From Pneumocystis sp. 'macacae' (lineage: Eukaryota > Ascomycota > Pneumocystomycetes > Pneumocystales > Pneumocystaceae), in contig CM030727.1 in the NCBI GenBank assembly GCA_018127085.1, positions 124,001 to 188,000 on the forward strand: 64,000 nucleotides of DNA, in the 5' to 3' direction. Shown one piece after another: positions 49,001-60,600 of the stretch. The position numbers and the translations under genes are program-made. Each line of letters starts with the position of its first letter. Position 1 is the first letter of the stretch. The notes under the pieces were generated by a model. That model saw nothing but the letters and a program-made list of their open reading frames with translations, searched no databases and was not told the DNA's origin.

Positions 49001-50886
49001 TGAGGCTCAATGTTATTAAAGACAGTTGAGTCTTCTGTTTTTTCATTAAATGGATTCTTCATTGATTCTATTTGATCTTTTTTTTTCTTTGAAGAGCTTA
49101 GTATTTTTTTTGAATTATTAGAATGACCTGATAGGTGTTTTTTTAAAAAAGATTTTTTTGATAAGGACATTTTTTTTGACTCTTTATTCTTATTATTTGA
49201 TAGCCAGGTAAAATATCCATTTCTAATAATAATAGAATAATCTGATTCATTGGTCTTCAGATCTTCTGAATCTTCTAATTTTTTAGATTTTAAAATATTT
49301 TGAATTTTTTTAACAGAATCGGATTGTTCAAAATTATCTTCGTCTGAAAGCATATAATCAATTCTTTTTATTGAAGCTAACATGTTACTACTAATAACTA
49401 ATGCTATTTTGATATTAAAATTAAAAATTTGAGAGCTTGAAAAACGTACCATAAATAAAAAGCATAAGAGGTATTCTGAGATGATTAAGAAGAGCTAATG
49501 AAGAAAATACAATAGAAGGCTCGAGTGATTTTCTTATTTTGTAATAAGTAATGAATGTTATTATAATACAAAAAAATGTAATGTTCTATAAGATGTTAAG
49601 TCTTATAAAAAAAATGATTTTTATCACCGTTGAGAGTGAGTCAATTATGGACCGTACAATATGTAGCGACTTTATAGACTTTGCTTCTTTCAATCTTGCA
49701 TTTAAAATGTTTTTCAAAAAGTTTTTTTCCCATGCATAAAATTTGATTATTTTGATAGTTTGAAGCATTTCATTTGTTAAACGAACACGAATATCAGTAA
49801 TTGCTGAAATTTCAAGATTCTTTTTTACAAGATTTTTGGCTATTTTTGCCACTAGTATGGTCAGATTTATTTATTAAACCGAAATGATTTTACAAATAGG
49901 AACAATGACAATTAACAATGAAAGCCCTGCAAGAGTAGAGATTCCTAAGTTCAAAAACAAAAGGATAGAAATAGAAATTATTTGGATAATAGATGTCCTA
50001 AAAAGGTTATAAATTGTTTAAAAGATGAGAAAATACCATAAAACATTTGCATATCCAAAACCAGTATCAATATTGGTTACATCCGTATTGATAAGATTCA
50101 TGATCTTTAGATTAATACATTTTTAATAAAGTTATAGTACATACTTTTCCATTGTTGAACTTTAATCGTTGGTTATTTTTAATAACAAGACTTTTGCGAT
50201 AAATGCACGAAATTAATGCAGTTCTTGACAATGCGCCTATCATAATACTTCGATAAAAAGAATGATGAAGAAAAAATGAAGAAAGAGTTTGCATAAGATA
50301 CAATATAAGACAGAGCATAATACCATATGTAATGCTTGGTTTAGGGTAAATACTAGGTTGTTCATTATGAAGCGCTTTTTTCTGTGAAAAGATAATGATA
50401 TACTGATAAAATATTAACAAAACATGCATTACAAAATAAAATATACTTTAATAATAATTGTTGAAAATATAGTAATCATATCAGATACAACCTTAAAATC
50501 GTTAATTTGTTACTAGACATTATACAAAAATATACTTTCATTACTCCTGCTAAAAAATATTGCTTCCCATAAGTATCTTTTAACGCCCATAAAAGCGCAT
50601 ACTTAGATCCCTTCCGCCGCTCATAATTTTCGTACAGCTTTCTATCTAAAACCTTTGATGACCGTGCTTCATCAACATACCATAAATCCCTTGCTTGTAG
50701 TGGACGCTTATATCCCAATACAATTAAATGATCTAGCCAGCTCCATATAAGCCGTGAAAATATATTTGCGTGTATTTCAGGAATGATTTTGGTGCATGAT
50801 GGCACTGGTCCTAATAAAATATACTTTATTTTTGCACGAAATCGCTGCATTAACGACTTTTTTTCTTTTGTTTTCGCACTACCCAT
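46063..50886 (-). CDS. ABCC-type full ABC transporter (Yor1-like)
   Basis: Plasma-membrane or vacuolar export pump of the MRP/CFTR family. The N-terminus has SRLIWSWLDHLIVLGYKRPL, the Yor1-type entry to the first membrane domain. NBD1 shows Walker A GPIGSGKST, the signature LSGGQKQR and Walker B ILLDDSLSSVD. NBD2 has Walker A GRTGAGKSS (completed by splicing near 46855-46810), FSLGQRQL and IIIFDEATSNID. It ends GSPQELFNKQDGVFRSLCLS. A Lys/Ser-rich linker precedes NBD1. No extra TMD0 is seen before the first membrane domain, which favours the Yor1 subgroup over Ycf1. Many short introns interrupt the gene. Confidence 0.9.
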
Positions 50887-51749
50887 AGTTTGTATATGGT
50901 CTCTTTTTTTTGCATATACTTTAATTTACAATTAAATCTTTTAGATAATTGTTTGATCCTTTGATTGTTCTAGATTTAAAAAATATAGTTATATATATGT
51001 TGATTTTTCTATTAAATCGTTTTTTGTTTTTCTTTGATTTTGTTAGATTTTTGGTTGTTTCTATCTAAAATTCTAAATGGTTTTTATTTCAATCTACCCT
51101 GTCATTATTTTATGATATGTTTTCTAATATATGTATCATATGCCTACTATTATATGCCCTGTTATATGTTCAATATATGTCTATAATATGTTTGTTTATA
51201 TGCTTATTATATATGCTTATTATATATGAGTATTGTAGACCCAGTATATGTGCTTGTATGCGTTCTATATACAACGTTATAATGCGCCCTAATATGTACT
51301 TTATATCTATCTTGATTCCTCTGTGTCAATATATTGCCACTGATTTTTCTGCAGATTTATAAACATTTTCGGGATATCCTTTTCTTATACTTTCACTATA
51401 TGCGTTCTAAACTCTATCTTTCTTTTTTGTTCTATCATTTTTGCTTTCTTAGTATCGTTTACTTTTTTATGCTGTTTTTATCTGTTTTTATCCTTTTTTA
51501 GTTTAGAATAGTCGATCTTTTTGAAAAAATTCTAGATGAGAGTGAAATTAGGTCTAGTTTGAGACGACAAAGTAATTTATTTTTAACGTTATATTGTTTC
51601 TGTTGATTTGTGATATTACTGTGGGTTTACAGAGATCAGGGATATAATAGACAAGGCATAAACGCGTAAGTAGGTAATGAGGTGTATATAATTTATTTAC
51701 AAGGTCTAATATTGCATTACATTAGAAGGATTCTATTAAAAAACATACT
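50887..51749. other. Intergenic region with AT-rich repeats
   Basis: About 860 bp between divergent genes. It holds a degenerate ATATG-rich repeat tract (listed separately) and, near 51513-51660, a short segment flanked by plausible splice signals whose coding status is unclear. No RNA gene was recognised. Confidence 0.45.
51113..51300. repeat. Degenerate ATATG/TATATGC repeat tract
   Basis: Units such as TATATGC, ATATGT and TATATGT recur every 10-20 bp across this tract, including a perfect tandem GCTTATTATATAT-GCTTATTATATAT near 51200-51228. The spacing is irregular, so it is a decayed satellite-like or low-complexity element. Confidence 0.55.
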
Positions 51750-52883
51750 ATGGGGTTTTCAGCATTGAATAAAGTATCATTGAAAGAAGCACTGTCAGGT
51801 GTTTTTGGGTAAGGAATGACTATATAAAGGTATGTTGATTATGATTTAGATCTATTTCTCTTGCTTCATGGTTTGTCTTGCGTTAATTTGATGGAGAACG
51901 TCTTAAGGGAACGAACAGGATTATTACTGTGTATCCACAGTTAATTGAGAATTATCGGAGAAAATCGTGAGTATAGTGATGTTAAAGGAAAGATTTTTGT
52001 TAATGTAATGGGTTTTATATAGTGGTGATTCTATATCACTCTCTTTTTTGTTCTTATGGCTTGTGGGTGATATATTTGGGTTAATAGGGTATGTTGAAGA
52101 TTATGTATAAGCTATATAATGAGAGAAAGGTCTATATGGGGAAAACTTATACATATTATTATTGCTATTCAGGTTTATTTTTTCTTGGCAGACTTACTCT
52201 TGATTTCTCAAGTCTTATACTACAAATGTCGATATCATTTGCGGAATAATGTGAGTTTAAAAGAGTATAGTAAATGTCTTATTGGCTGATATAGGTACAA
52301 GACAGAATATTTAAGGGAACAACACCATTGCAGATATTTTTGTCGATTCTAGTTGTAGTTGTGTTTGGTGTTCTTGGTTGGATCATTACAGTTGCAATTG
52401 GTGGAGTAAAAAAACCTGACACACATACACCTACTTCTGTAGGATTCCTGATATTTGGTTATATTGGTGCTTTTTTATATTGTAAGTTGTTTTACGATGA
52501 TGATATGTCTATTTTTAATTGTTATATAGTATTTGCAAGAATTCCGCAGATTATCAAGAATTTTCGAAGTAAATCAACGGAAGGTATGAAATTATATATA
52601 TTAAAGGGATTATTAGATGGTATTTGCAGGCTTATCTCTTTTATTTTTTGCTTTTACACTTTTGGGAAATATTACTTATGCAATAAGTATTTTATCAATC
52701 GATGTATCACGCAGATATATTTTTATGAATTTTCCATGGTTACTAGGGAGTCTTGGGACACTATTCATGGATATACTGGTAAGATAGGATTTACTGATAT
52801 GGTAACCGATATTAAAAAGTTTGAATTAGATATTTTTTCAATTTATGATATACGGACGAAGAGGAAATGAGAATTCTACTTAA
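51750..52883 (+). CDS. PQ-loop transporter, Ypq1/Stm1 type
   Basis: Seven-span PQ-loop protein of the vacuolar/lysosomal basic amino-acid exporter family. Exons join [20 protein letters not shown] to [20 protein letters not shown] (first PQ motif), then [60 protein letters not shown] and [18 protein letters not shown] (second PQ motif). [20 protein letters not shown] and [20 protein letters not shown] follow. Joins use short GT-AG introns; the donor inside SW (TCATG/gtttgt) is needed to reach the first PQ motif. The last exon follows an intron near 52780-52829 and stops at 52881-52883, one nucleotide before the next gene's stop codon on the other strand. Confidence 0.86.
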
Positions 52884-52884
52884 C

Positions 52885-53291
52885 TTAATCGAAAAGACCA
52901 AAACCCATCTGTTCCGAATATTAGTAGTTTTAGAATGTAAAAGAAGAAAATGTAATACATCTTCATCCGATTCTTCTGTTTCTTCTTCCTTTGGGGCTTC
53001 TTCGGTTATTGCTTCACTCGTTACTGGGGCAGAGGTGTTCCCTATAGTTAACCTTGGCTCGCCGGAGCCGACATTCAAAAGAAGTTCCTGTAATAAGATT
53101 TTTTTAAAAAAAAATATATAACATACCTTAACATTTTTGCTTTGGAGTGCTTTTACGAATAAAGATATTAAGATGCCATCAACTTGAATACCTGCTGACT
53201 TTACTAATGTCTGCAGTTTGTCTGATGTTATTTCAATCCCATCATCGGCTAAAATAAGAGCTGCATAAGATACCGCTAGTTCTGCTGTCAT
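52885..53291 (-). CDS. rpp1: 60S acidic ribosomal protein P1
   Basis: Ribosomal stalk protein that recruits translation GTPases. The start [20 protein letters not shown] leads to [20 protein letters not shown]. An intron joins this to ELLLNVGSG and an acidic Ala/Glu hinge ([15 protein letters not shown]). A second intron, reading gtattac to cggaacag, joins the universal stalk tail MGFGLFD and stop. Without that splice the frame would read into unrelated sequence, so the tail confirms the splice. Its stop (52887-52885) lies 1 nt from the stop of the convergent PQ-loop gene. Confidence 0.95.
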
Positions 53292-53793
53292 CTATTGTTG
53301 TTAGATTGTTGTTAGTTTTGTTTTAAAGATAAAAATATTTGTTCTCTTTAGAATTATAGTAAAAACATGCCTTTTAGATGATGAAAAATACAAGAATAGC
53401 AGTGTTTTAAATGTAAGTTTTTTCTTTTCTATTATGTAAATTGTACTCGTTTTTAAGGGTGTCCTTAATATCAGTTTGTAGTTTTAAAAATAAAAAAAAA
53501 ATAAATTAAAATGTATCTGAACAGAGATAATAGTTAAATAGATATAAAGGTTCAATATTATGATTATTCTTGTAAATAACATTGATTACATTTTTTCTTA
53601 AATATATAAATGTTTTAAAATAATTATTATTAATTAGAAAACAAAAAGTAGATAATTTAATAGTATAAAACATGAATTCTTGTGCATTAATAATCACAAA
53701 TTCTTACACAGTTCTTAAAAAACTAGTGTTATGAAAGATCAGAGACAAACTAATTGCAAAAGTATGTCACGATAGTTGTATTTTTAAAAATAT

Positions 53794-54635
53794 TTACATT
53801 CGAATAATAGAAAATTGGTGATTTTTTACAGCATTAAGATTATGAAGACTATCCCACCAAAAAAACATGAATGAATGGCAAATGAGCTCAAACCATGGTG
53901 TAAAACTAAAATCTAATGAAGAGCAAATTAGTTGTCTACAGAAAGATATGATGTTACCTTTACATTTCAACATTTTACGAAGATCATCCTTATTAACATA
54001 GCGTGCTGTTTCTACTTCATTTGGATTAAGTTTTAAATCAACATCAGCCTGAATAAACAAAATATAATCAACTGTATTTATCAATCATTATGTACTTTTT
54101 CTGAGCAAATTGATACACACTCTCATTTTCCCCCCATATTTCATCGCTTTCTGCTTTATATTGCACTCGTGTTAAGTAGTGGAATTTTTCTAGTGGTACT
54201 TGGCTTGCAGAAATGCCCAACTCATGATAAAGTTTCCTCTGTGCTGCACGTTTTACACCTTCAATTGATTTTTCCATACTTTCTCCGTATTCCCCTATAA
54301 CTTGCAAAGGATGTGAACAGCATGTATTCGTCCATAATCCAGGAAATGTAATTTTTTCACATGCTCGTTTTTGAAGTAACAAATCTCCTTTTTGATCAAA
54401 TAAAAATACTGAAAATGCTCTATGAAGCATTCCTTCTTGTATGTTTTTTAATAAATGACCTTTCCCTTAGTTTCTTTTTAAAATATTAAAACTTACATTG
54501 TTTTTTTGATGCAAAACCAATCATTTTATCATTTTCATCAACCAAAATACATGTCTCGCTCATTAAACGTTGTTGTTCTGGATCTCTGTTTCTTAAATCA
54601 TCTTCTTCTAAACAGCCTATTAACTCTTTTGACAT
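53794..54635 (-). CDS. idi1: Isopentenyl-diphosphate delta-isomerase
   Basis: Interconverts IPP and DMAPP in sterol and isoprenoid synthesis (Nudix fold). Exons join MSKELIGCLEEDDLRNRDPE, LMSETCILVDENDKMIGFAS and MLHRAFSVFLFDQKGDLLLQ. The active site shows TNTCCSHP with the catalytic Cys and metal-binding His. AAQRKLYHELGIS is the Nudix helix. ESDEIWGENEIDYILFIQAD holds the second catalytic Glu and is formed by splicing. The C-terminal FTPWFELICHSFMFFWWD is typical. Four exons. Confidence 0.95.
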
Positions 54636-54854
54636 TTTATATTTTGCTGATGTTTTTGATAAACGTTAAATATTTAAAATCGAAGATATTCTCTCCGCAA
54701 TAAAATTAGTAAGCTTACAACGATATGCAGTTTCTGTAGTTGAGGATATTTACTAAGAGGAAGTATCTAATAAATATACAGATTTTGTCTATAGAAAGTG
54801 TTTTGATTGAAAGAGAGCTTTGGGATATGCTAATGTGTTTTTTTTTGATTAAAA

Positions 54855-55817
54855 ATGCCAGGAAGGTTGAATGAATTATCTAGAGATTTTGTATCAGTGT
54901 TAGAGACTGGAGGTGGGAGAGATGTGTCATTAAATAGACGCTGGAGTAACCCAGTATTGCAGCGTCCTCCTGATAGGACGTTGTTGCAACAGCCTTCTGT
55001 ATCTGATTTAGTAGATTCTTTTGGTTTAGTGTCCTTATTTTCTCAATATTCGGAAACTGAAACTGATGAGGCACAAACGTCTTTAGAAGTTCACGAAGCT
55101 ATGGAAACAGTAGATCCTTCTTTGTTCCATAATGGATTGAATGTAACAGGCTCATCTGAAGGTGAATCATCCGGATTATATACATCGTTAGCGTCGTCGT
55201 TAAATCTTTTGCGGCGGCGTGAAATGAGGCTTCGTGAGATGCGTGCACGCGTGGATGGGATGGCTGAAAGGCTTGCACTGATACGTGAAATACGCTCAAT
55301 AGCTAGACGTGTGTCTCCTGTTAGGACTGTCTCGTCGTCGTCACTCGCTTCATCTTCTACTTTTCCAATGGAGGCGATGACATGGCCATCTAGTGCTGTG
55401 AGAAGTGCATTGCGTGGAACATTGCTTGTGTCTGATGTGTTTACGGATGCAAATGGTGATACATGGCCGGATGATAAAGTCTTATCTGAGTTGGATGATT
55501 TATCGGATACTCGAAATGCTGCTTTGGATGGAGAATTCTCTATTAGCTTTAGACCTTTACATCCTTCTATACTTTCCTCTTATCGCATAATTGATGGTGT
55601 TCTTTTCAACTTGGACGGTGAGCAAGTAGGTCGTCTTACTACTTCAAACACAGACCTTAGGAGTTGTAAAGAACTTTATGATGAAATGACAATGTATAAT
55701 TTGTTTCCATGCGATCATGATGATGACAGTTCACTATATTTTTATAGTACGATTGCTCATAATGAAAGCAAACAAAGGAGACGGAAATATTCAGTTGATT
55801 TATGTGTCGGACGCTGA
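54855..55817 (+). CDS. Intronless orphan protein, Ser/Arg-rich
   Basis: Single open frame of 320 codons with no intron, in a window where most genes have several. The N-terminal third is Ser/Glu/Thr-rich (SETETDEAQTSLEVHEAMET). A central Arg-rich helix follows (LLRRREMRLREMRARVDGMA), then a Ser tract, then a C-terminal part with DVFTDANGDTWPDDKVLSEL and SSYRIIDGVLFNLDGEQVGR. No signal peptide, membrane span or known domain was recognised. Composition is somewhat less AT-rich than neighbours. Likely a lineage-restricted gene; the function is unknown. Confidence 0.65.
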   Translation: MPGRLNELSRDFVSVLETGGGRDVSLNRRWSNPVLQRPPDRTLLQQPSVSDLVDSFGLVSLFSQYSETETDEAQTSLEVHEAMETVDPSLFHNGLNVTGSSEGESSGLYTSLASSLNLLRRREMRLREMRARVDGMAERLALIREIRSIARRVSPVRTVSSSSLASSSTFPMEAMTWPSSAVRSALRGTLLVSDVFTDANGDTWPDDKVLSELDDLSDTRNAALDGEFSISFRPLHPSILSSYRIIDGVLFNLDGEQVGRLTTSNTDLRSCKELYDEMTMYNLFPCDHDDDSSLYFYSTIAHNESKQRRRKYSVDLCVGR

Positions 55818-55930
55818 CATGGATAATAATGTTTAAAGAATTCCTGGTATATAACACCAGTTTATATATTGTCTTTTTTGTTTTAAAGACAGACTTTATG
55901 AACTTTTTATAAAAGTGTTTAACCTTACAT

Positions 55931-57412
55931 TTAAATAAATAGTATTTTTAAATCGGACACCTGAATTATTTTTTCTTCTAGAAGTTTTTTTATGTATGTT
56001 TTAAAAATTGTTTCAATGTTTTCTACTTTGGTTACGTTTTCTAACTCTTTTATAAATGTCATTAAATCCGATGGCGCTTTTTGTATAATTAAATCGGTAT
56101 CTGTTAGTAGTTTGTCGATTACATCTGGTGGGATATCTTCTCCATCATAGAAATAATTTGCTGTTTTTAATGATTTTCTGATAACTTTTTTGATTTTTTT
56201 CATAGCTTTTTTTTGAGCTTCTTTAGCTTTTTTTTCTTCTTTTCGTAATTCCTCTTCTACTTCTTTTTTTTCTTCTTTTTCTATTTTTTCTGGTGTTTTT
56301 TGCATATTTATTTTATGTTCATGTTTTTTTGCTGCTTTGGCTGCTTTTTCTTCCTGCCTGAATTTTTTAATGCGTGGATCAAGGCTTAAACAGTCGTCAA
56401 TCAATCTCCGAAGACGTGCTGTATCTTCTGTTTTTCGTTTTGCTCGTTCTGATCTATTTTTGTGTTCTTGATATCTTTTATTGTTACGACTATGTTAATC
56501 AGAATAATTTCTTATTGTTTCTGTATCATTACTTGTACGAATCATCAGGTGTATCTTTGTCCAGGTATTCGAAGGACCTCCATGAATCAAAATTATACCA
56601 AAAGTTATAAAATTCTTCTATATCTTTTCTACTAGAATGTTCGTCTCCTAGACTGGGGACGGGATGCTGGTTTGAAAATCTTGCTTCGCTTTCGAATACT
56701 TTCCCCCATTGTTCGTAAAAGTTCACTGTTTCTTTTTTTGAAGGTGGGAAGACATTTGCCTTTTCATCAACAGAATCATATTGTCGTCTTTTAATTGGAT
56801 CTGAAAGAATTTCCATGGCTAAAGTTTGTTATATTAAACATATTTTAAATATATTTTTTTCTACCTTTCTGAATACATTTAAAAAAAGAATCGTCGCTAG
56901 TATTGTCTTGTGCTGCTTTTTTGTCTGGATGATGTTTTAATACCTTTTGCCGATCTATTAACTCATTGAATTATTTAATGAGTACTTTATATTGGGAAAA
57001 CATACATCCCTGCTTGATATCTTCGATAGTTGCTTTATACCGAAGTTTTGAGAGTCCTAAAATTGCATAATGGTCTTGTTGCTATGAGTTATAGTTAGAT
57101 TTTTTACTTATAAAAATAATTATAAACTTTATATTCTTTTGGATCACAGTAAAGAATTTCTTCGTCCTCTTCTTCATCATATATTTCTGTATTCTGTTCT
57201 TCTTCATGTTTTTTTTCTAATTCATTCTCATTTTTATCCCATGCTTGTCGACCAAGTTTTTTTTGTGCGTATTTTAAAAAATGCTGTCCTACTGCTTCAA
57301 CCTCCAAGAGTTTCCATTTTCCTGGTGTATTGAGTGCTTTAAAAGACCCATAAACATTCGGTACGTATGATTCTGTCCTTATTTGCTCTGTTTCTTTTAT
57401 AGACATTGTCAT
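55931..57412 (-). CDS. zuo1: Zuotin (ribosome-associated J protein)
   Basis: Forms the ribosome-associated complex with Ssz1 and stimulates Ssb Hsp70 on nascent chains. The N-terminus has FKALNTPGKWKLLEVEAVGQ and an acidic stretch, then QQDHYAILGLSKLRYKAT, the J domain with KHHPDKKAAQ (HPD). FFKCIQKAMEILSDPIKRRQ, SVDEKANVFPPS and the zuotin homology domain (NFYEQWGKVFESEARFSNQH) follow. A long charged ribosome-binding region (KIEKEEKKEVEEELRKEEKK) precedes a C-terminal helical bundle ending VSDLKILFI. No SANT repeats are present, unlike the animal form. About five introns. The alternative start is the Met three codons in (MSIKE). Confidence 0.93.
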
Positions 57413-57460
57413 ATTAATATATACTATTAATTCTTTTTTATCTTCGTCTTATATCATATG

Positions 57461-57468
57461 TCACGTGA
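57461..57468. promoter_or_regulatory. Palindromic TCACGTGA E-box
   Basis: The perfect palindrome TCACGTGA lies in the 234-bp divergent region between zuotin and rad3. It matches the Cbf1/Pho4-type bHLH site. A similar CACGTG occurs at 7545-7550 upstream of RIC1. The role is inferred from position. Confidence 0.4.
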
Positions 57469-57646
57469 CTGTATTATGTGTAGTATTGATGTTTTTATAG
57501 TCTTTTAAGAATAAACACCAAATAACGGTTTTCATATATTCTATTTTTTATTTATACCTGTTTATTTCTTCAATAATTTTCTCAATATACTATTATCTTA
57601 TTCTCAGTATTTTATGTTTTTTAATATCTGCTATATAGCTGTAGAA

Positions 57647-60600
57647 ATGCCGAATGATGAGTCTAAGATAAATAATACGACAAAAGCAGGTGATTCACAG
57701 ATATTCTGTACTGTGAGATCTTCGTAATTGAATGCTGATACGTTTGAGTGCCTTCTAGAATAGGTTTTAGTGTTACCTATGTCTGATCTGAACAGTACAG
57801 CTGAACAGGATATCCTGGCGAACGCAGAATTGATACAAATTGTAGTCCGTGTGGGTCTCCTCGGGATTATCAGTGATGTACGTCAGTGTACGTCTTCTTT
57901 TTTTGAAGATATGTACAATACATCTGGAATAAACGCAGAAGTGTTGCGTGCGCAGCAGAGTTTACGTTTTGTTCAGAGTACAGTTCGGCAGACTCCTAGT
58001 GTGCTTCATGTAACAACTAATTTGGAGACTGGTTGTAAAGAGATCTTGGTAGTATGGTTAACGCGAAGAATGGCATTATTGTTGCGACGTGGAATGGAGG
58101 AAGTATTACAGAAGGATATTTGTGAGACATATGTGGAAATGGCAGTGAATGGTGCAATGGGATTGGAGATACTTCGCGTGCTTAAGGAGTTGGTAGAAGG
58201 TGTAGTACAGAAGATTTGTGAAATTAAAGTTAATGGGTTCTGTAGCATTTGTATTTCATATAACTGCTTCAATTTCGGAATCGGAGAGATATAATCAAGA
58301 GATTTTTGGATTTTTTAGTGATATTCCGGAGTTTTGTCGGTTTTCTGTATTTGATATGCTAGATATTGTTGGATATATATTTCAAATGATGGTAGACTGG
58401 GTGTTTGATCAACGGGTTCTAGGTGTTGTTTTTTCTTCTTGGTCTTTAAATTGGATTGGATATCATGTAGATACTTTATGGGATTTTTTGATGTTTTTGT
58501 TAAAGTCTATTTCTACAAATCATGTTGTTTGGATTCATGCTTTGTTTTTAAAAATGTTGGGGACATTGTTGTGCCATATGGCTTTACATTCTTTAGTAGA
58601 TGATTTACATATATGTTTCAGAATAACTATTACTCTTATTTTGTTTGGGCTTGAAATTATCCATTCAAATGAGATACTTGACAGGCTAAATCGTGTTCTT
58701 CAAGAAGCTCTTTGTGTTGGGCTTTTAGGTGTTTCGAAAATATCAAAACGGTTTCCTGAACACATGTCAATGGTTTATACACGATTGATACCATCTTTGG
58801 AGCGTTTTCAAAGGAGTCCAATTAGACTCATGGCAACTATGTGTGATTTCAAGGTAAGGTTATAGTAATTTGTGTTTGATTTAAAAAATTAGATTTGTTA
58901 TTTTTATAGCATTTTGGCTTTGTCATTAAATATGGAAAATTTTTGTGGACAAGTGTTTGATAGTGTGAATGATTTGGCGAAATTTCTACTTCAACATTTA
59001 AGGAGTATAAAAATGGTATTCGAAAGTCAATACTTGAAAGAAAGATACTCTTTTGTGATTGATCATGTTAAGATAATATTAAGTAATCATATTGAGTCCA
59101 ATAATAAGGTAGAAATGGAACAATTATATCCTTCTTCTGATCCAATTTTTTATATATCTCGATATATGTCTACTTTTTTTCCTCAATTTTCTGGGAAAAT
59201 TGATTATATTTTTGATAAAATTCAGGGCTTTATTTTTGATACGAATCTTAATTTAGTACAATATAAAGTTGTTTTTGAAATTATTGGTTTATTAAGTTGT
59301 GCTTCAGTTGGATGTTTAACTGTATTTCGATCAGATTATGATAGTAATTTTTCTCTTCTTTGTAGTTTATGTGATCATCCAAATGTTTCTGCTAAAGTTT
59401 TGGATTCTTGTAGAATTGTCGTTTGTTCAGAATTGATAAAATCTTGTCTGGGTTTGGAATGGTTTACTCATTCTGATAAATTGAGGATTATTGCCATGAT
59501 GACTTTAGGTAGAATTATTAGACATTCAACTATTGGATCTGAAATACGGTTGTCAGCTTCAGTTCTTGGAAATTGGTGTATACAATCGCTCCAGAGTTCG
59601 TTACGTGGATTAAGGATACAATCTGGGTAATTGATATTGTATTATGCTTTACTTTTTAATATATTAAAGATATACATTATGTTGTTATTATAACAAAAAG
59701 ATTTCTGGTGATTTTAATAATGAATTAACATTTGAAAATAGACGGTATATTTTTGATATATTAAGAGAATTGTCTGCAAATGATAAAAAAATATATATGG
59801 AATCTGTAATATTATTTTGGGTTGAACTTGCTAAGTATGTTTTTAAATATAATTTTAATTTTAATTAGATATAGGATTTCAAAAGCTGAAGAGCTTAATT
59901 TGATCTTAATATTACTTGTAGAATATTTAGGACGAGGTAATTTATTTATTCAAGCACTTATTTTTCAAGAGGTAATTTTTGATGTAATACAATGAATTTA
60001 AAATATAATAGATTCATTCTATTTCTAATGCTCATAACTTGACACCTTGGCAACTTTTTTCTCCATATTGGAGTACTGTTAGCGTTGCAGTTGTGAGACA
60101 GATGCAAAGTCAGCCTCAGATAATACAGGTATTTTCTACTATTTTAGGGATATCGTCATCAGATTTTTTTGCACAAACTCAAGTTTATACTTTGCCTTAT
60201 CTTATTGTATCAAAAAGAAAAGACATTATTGAACAAATTGCTTCTTCTGTGCAGAAAGATGTTTCAAAGCTTTGTCTAGATAATATGCCTTATATTTTGG
60301 CTGTACTTTTAACTCAAGATGTCACATGTGTTGAAAGCGCTACTATGCTTTTACTTTCTTTAGCTTCTTCTGATTTTAAAAAAGTGGATTTATCTAGTCT
60401 CGTTCGTTCTGAACCTATATTGATTGTTGTTGAATTGTTGCAAATGTTCTCAAGTCAAATTGATGAGAAACGTAAAAGGGTTTATATTTCATTTAAAATT
60501 TTTCTTTTCTAAAATTTTAGGTTTTAAGAGCTCTTGAAATTGTTTCTGCGATTGTTTGCAAAATTTCTCTTGATCAGATTTATTTGGATACTTTTAGTTC

